From Dirofilaria immitis (taxonomy: Eukaryota > Nematoda > Chromadorea > Rhabditida > Onchocercidae), in NCBI GenBank assembly GCA_024305405.1, contig JAKNDB010000088.1:2064001-2128000 (forward strand): 64,000 nt of DNA. Direction: 5' to 3'. Position numbers and translations under genes: made by a program. The notes under the pieces are model-generated. The model was not told the DNA's origin, did not search any database, and saw only the letters and a list, made by a program, of their open reading frames with translations. Positions 61,981 to 64,000 of the stretch are shown in pieces; the first letter of the stretch is position 1, and each line of letters starts with the position of its first letter.

Positions 61981-64000
61981 TCATGATTTATTAAGCCAAT
62001 AATGGGCATCTATACAATTGATAGGATCTGCAGGATCTAGAGGTGGCAACTGCGCACCAATGCCTTCTGTCTTGAACTGTTCTCGCATGTAACGTTTTTC
62101 CAAACGAATAGGATCAGTGTTTCCTGAATTTTACAGAATAATACTTCGGAATCTTTTGAAGGAAAATTGATAATAACAATCAGAGTTAATTAAAAAATAC
62201 TGAAAAAAAAGGCTGTATAAATAAGCAATTTATAAACATACCAATAGTAAACGTTTGAGGATCCATTACTTCTTTCACATTACTGTTACGCTCTCCTTTA
62301 TTACAAGCAGTATTTTCCTTTTCAGTACATTGCCAAGTACATAATGGCTAAAATTGTGCAAAATATTTTTTATCAATTGATACAAGTAATGGAAGTCTAT
62401 CATACAAACTATTTGAATAAAATTTTCCGATCTCTTCAAATCATTCCATTTAAATTCATTATCGCCCTATATATGAATTAGTAATTTTTTAATTAAATTC
62501 TATTAGCTCATTGTTATACATAGGAAAATTCAAATTGAAACAAGATTAAACCGTTGTTTTCGGTTGAGGCATTGGAGCAGAATAGCTCATTGAAGTAACA
62601 TTTGTGATGCAAAGTGTGGAATCACATGTCGATGTGATGTTACAATCAGTCTGCATGATAGGTGCTACAGCGGCTGCAGGTCGTGGTGTCTGTACAATAG
62701 TGGAACTACACGACAATGATCCCGTACTTTCCGACAGTTGTGGCATTTGACCCAAATTCATTTCTTCTATTTCTTCAATTTTATTAATAAAAATAAGATT
62801 TTGTTTCCTATTAGTTTACACTTCTACTACAGTTATTTTATTTAAAGTTTAAACCGACATTAAATATGACAAACTCCCACTATAATGACTCTACAAAAAT
62901 TTTGGGATTTTTAGGCTGAAAAATTGACAAGCTCTTTGCATTCTCTTCCTGCTCCATTATTCTATACGCCATATTTTATTTTTTCATTTCCTCTTCGGGT
63001 AAAAATTGTATCCATAAATGTTTCTATGAATTAAATTTAGTTTTGTGATTATGATAAAATTAAATTGATAAAATTAAGTGCAAAGTAAGATAGGGCACTT
63101 ATTGATCCAGTAGAAGAGGGATGTACTGTAATCGCTTCTATACTTGAATTGTTGCTTTCAATTTCATTGGTTGGATGTGTGGGAGTTAAAGGTGTTGGTA
63201 ATATTACATCCAGTGGGGCATTCATTATATCCTATAAATAAAATTTTCCTTTACATATTTTTATTTGGCGAAATTATTTCATTGTCATCCTTAAATAAGT
63301 AATATTTCAATTTAAATAAGCAAATTTGAAAACTCAAATCTTAATTCAATTTAACTAAATAAGCTGATAAAATATAAAGATTTAAGCGATGATATACTTA
63401 CGATAACTGGAATCGTTGTTGAAGGTACAGCTTGATTATTTGGAACAAAGGATTGAAAATGTGTAGTTGCAGTTAATTCTGAAGTATAGGCCATTTTCTG
63501 AAATATGATCAGAAAGTTGTGTAATTTATCATAATCTACATTAATATTCTGAAAATAATGACGTGTTAGTTGGGACATTCTAAAAAGTTTTTATTTTAAA
63601 GTTATCATTATTTGAAGACAGATGATCATCGTACGATTTCTTTTCACGATAAATTCTATGGTCTTGAATATAGAAAAATACTTACTGTATTATCAACAGT
63701 TGGTAATCCACTCACATCGTTAACATTTCTGAGAGGTTGGTGCCAAGGTGACGTTTGAAATGTGGTACCTTGCGGATACTAAAGATATGAATATGATGAA
63801 CTTATATTCAAATATTATTTTTAAATACAAAAAATTTATAGAAACAAAATTAGTAGAAAATATATAAAAAGAAACCAACAATCAGGTGACGAGAAGGAAG
63901 AACGGCTGATTTCGCTAATGTCGATATAGTGTTATTTGGCATCATACTTCGAGCAAAATTGGAATGCATCTTATTTGGTGCAAATGGAGAATCATAAACT
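61981..64000 (-). CDS. C-terminal part of unidentified Ser/Thr/Pro-rich protein, at least 7 exons
   Basis: Exons, in transcript order: 64000-63880 (cut by the window edge), 63778-63686, 63497-63402, 63231-63099, 62772-62552, 62347-62242, 62123-61981. About 303 residues are present and every junction is phase-consistent. The visible part is low complexity, rich in Ser, Thr, Pro and Asn, with no transmembrane helix (for example LPTPLTPTHPT, QTPRPAAAVAPIM). A Cys-containing segment (PLCTWQCTEKENTACNKG) and a more ordered end follow (IRLEKRYMREQFKTEG, PPLDPADPINCIDAHYWLNKS). This could be the regulatory tail of a transcription or signalling protein, but no domain is identifiable without the 5' exons. 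It runs convergent to ERH. Confidence 0.7.

Noticed and set aside
1..64000. tRNA, rRNA and recognisable transposon or retrovirus genes
   Set aside because: No T-arm/anticodon arrangement, 5S motif, transposase, reverse transcriptase or LTR pattern was seen by eye; tRNAscan and RepeatMasker would be decisive.

Overview
This is a very AT-rich, intron-rich nuclear window from a nematode, probably clade III or a filarial-type lineage. Four things point to a nematode. Introns use short GT...TTTTAG/TTTCAG sites. Several genes have an isolated 3' splice acceptor 5-25 nt before their start codon, as expected for spliced-leader trans-splicing. One gene carries three copies of the nematode C6 domain. 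An SL1-like spliced-leader RNA gene lies at 40,131-40,227 (minus). No bacterial features, tRNA or rRNA were seen. Most genes were built by hand from exons too short for an ORF list, using splice sites and codon phase, so coordinates are models.

Layout: (1) 0.8-3.7 kb and 5.3-7.9 kb, minus strand: two small three-exon genes for secreted or peptide-precursor-like proteins. (2) 8-13.6 kb: tandem repeats, microsatellites and one weak two-exon candidate. (3) 13.7-18.4 kb, plus: an eight-exon gene for a lysine-rich, C-terminally coiled-coil protein. (4) 18.4-30.3 kb: a gene-poor, repeat-filled stretch. (5) 30.3-35.6 kb, plus: a seven-exon FMRFamide-receptor-like GPCR. (6) 36.4-37.2 kb, plus: a small three-exon gene of unknown family. 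(7) 39.7-50.4 kb, plus: a large secreted modular protein, TSP1 / Thr-rich Cys-Cys region / three C6 domains with Pro-rich linkers / TSP1. The SL RNA gene lies antisense in its first intron. (8) 50.4-54.3 kb: satellite DNA, including GGAATG and CATTC arms facing each other. (9) 54.3-58.7 kb: a tiny single-pass membrane protein (plus), a secreted protein with a natural ten-histidine run (minus) and an orphan terminal exon. (10) 60.0-61.2 kb, plus: a tandemly duplicated, possibly structured element, then a clear enhancer-of-rudimentary (ERH) gene. (11) 62.0-64.0 kb, minus: the C-terminal part of an unidentified low-complexity protein, cut by the window edge.

Two features recur. Local tandem duplications of 20-240 bp fill nearly every intron and intergenic space. 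Five exons in three genes need a one-base change in an A or T homopolymer to stay open, and each time the correction also restores the splice phase; consensus sequencing error is the simplest explanation. The genes do not form an operon or pathway. The only functional link is that the SL RNA could supply the leader for genes with start-proximal acceptors.
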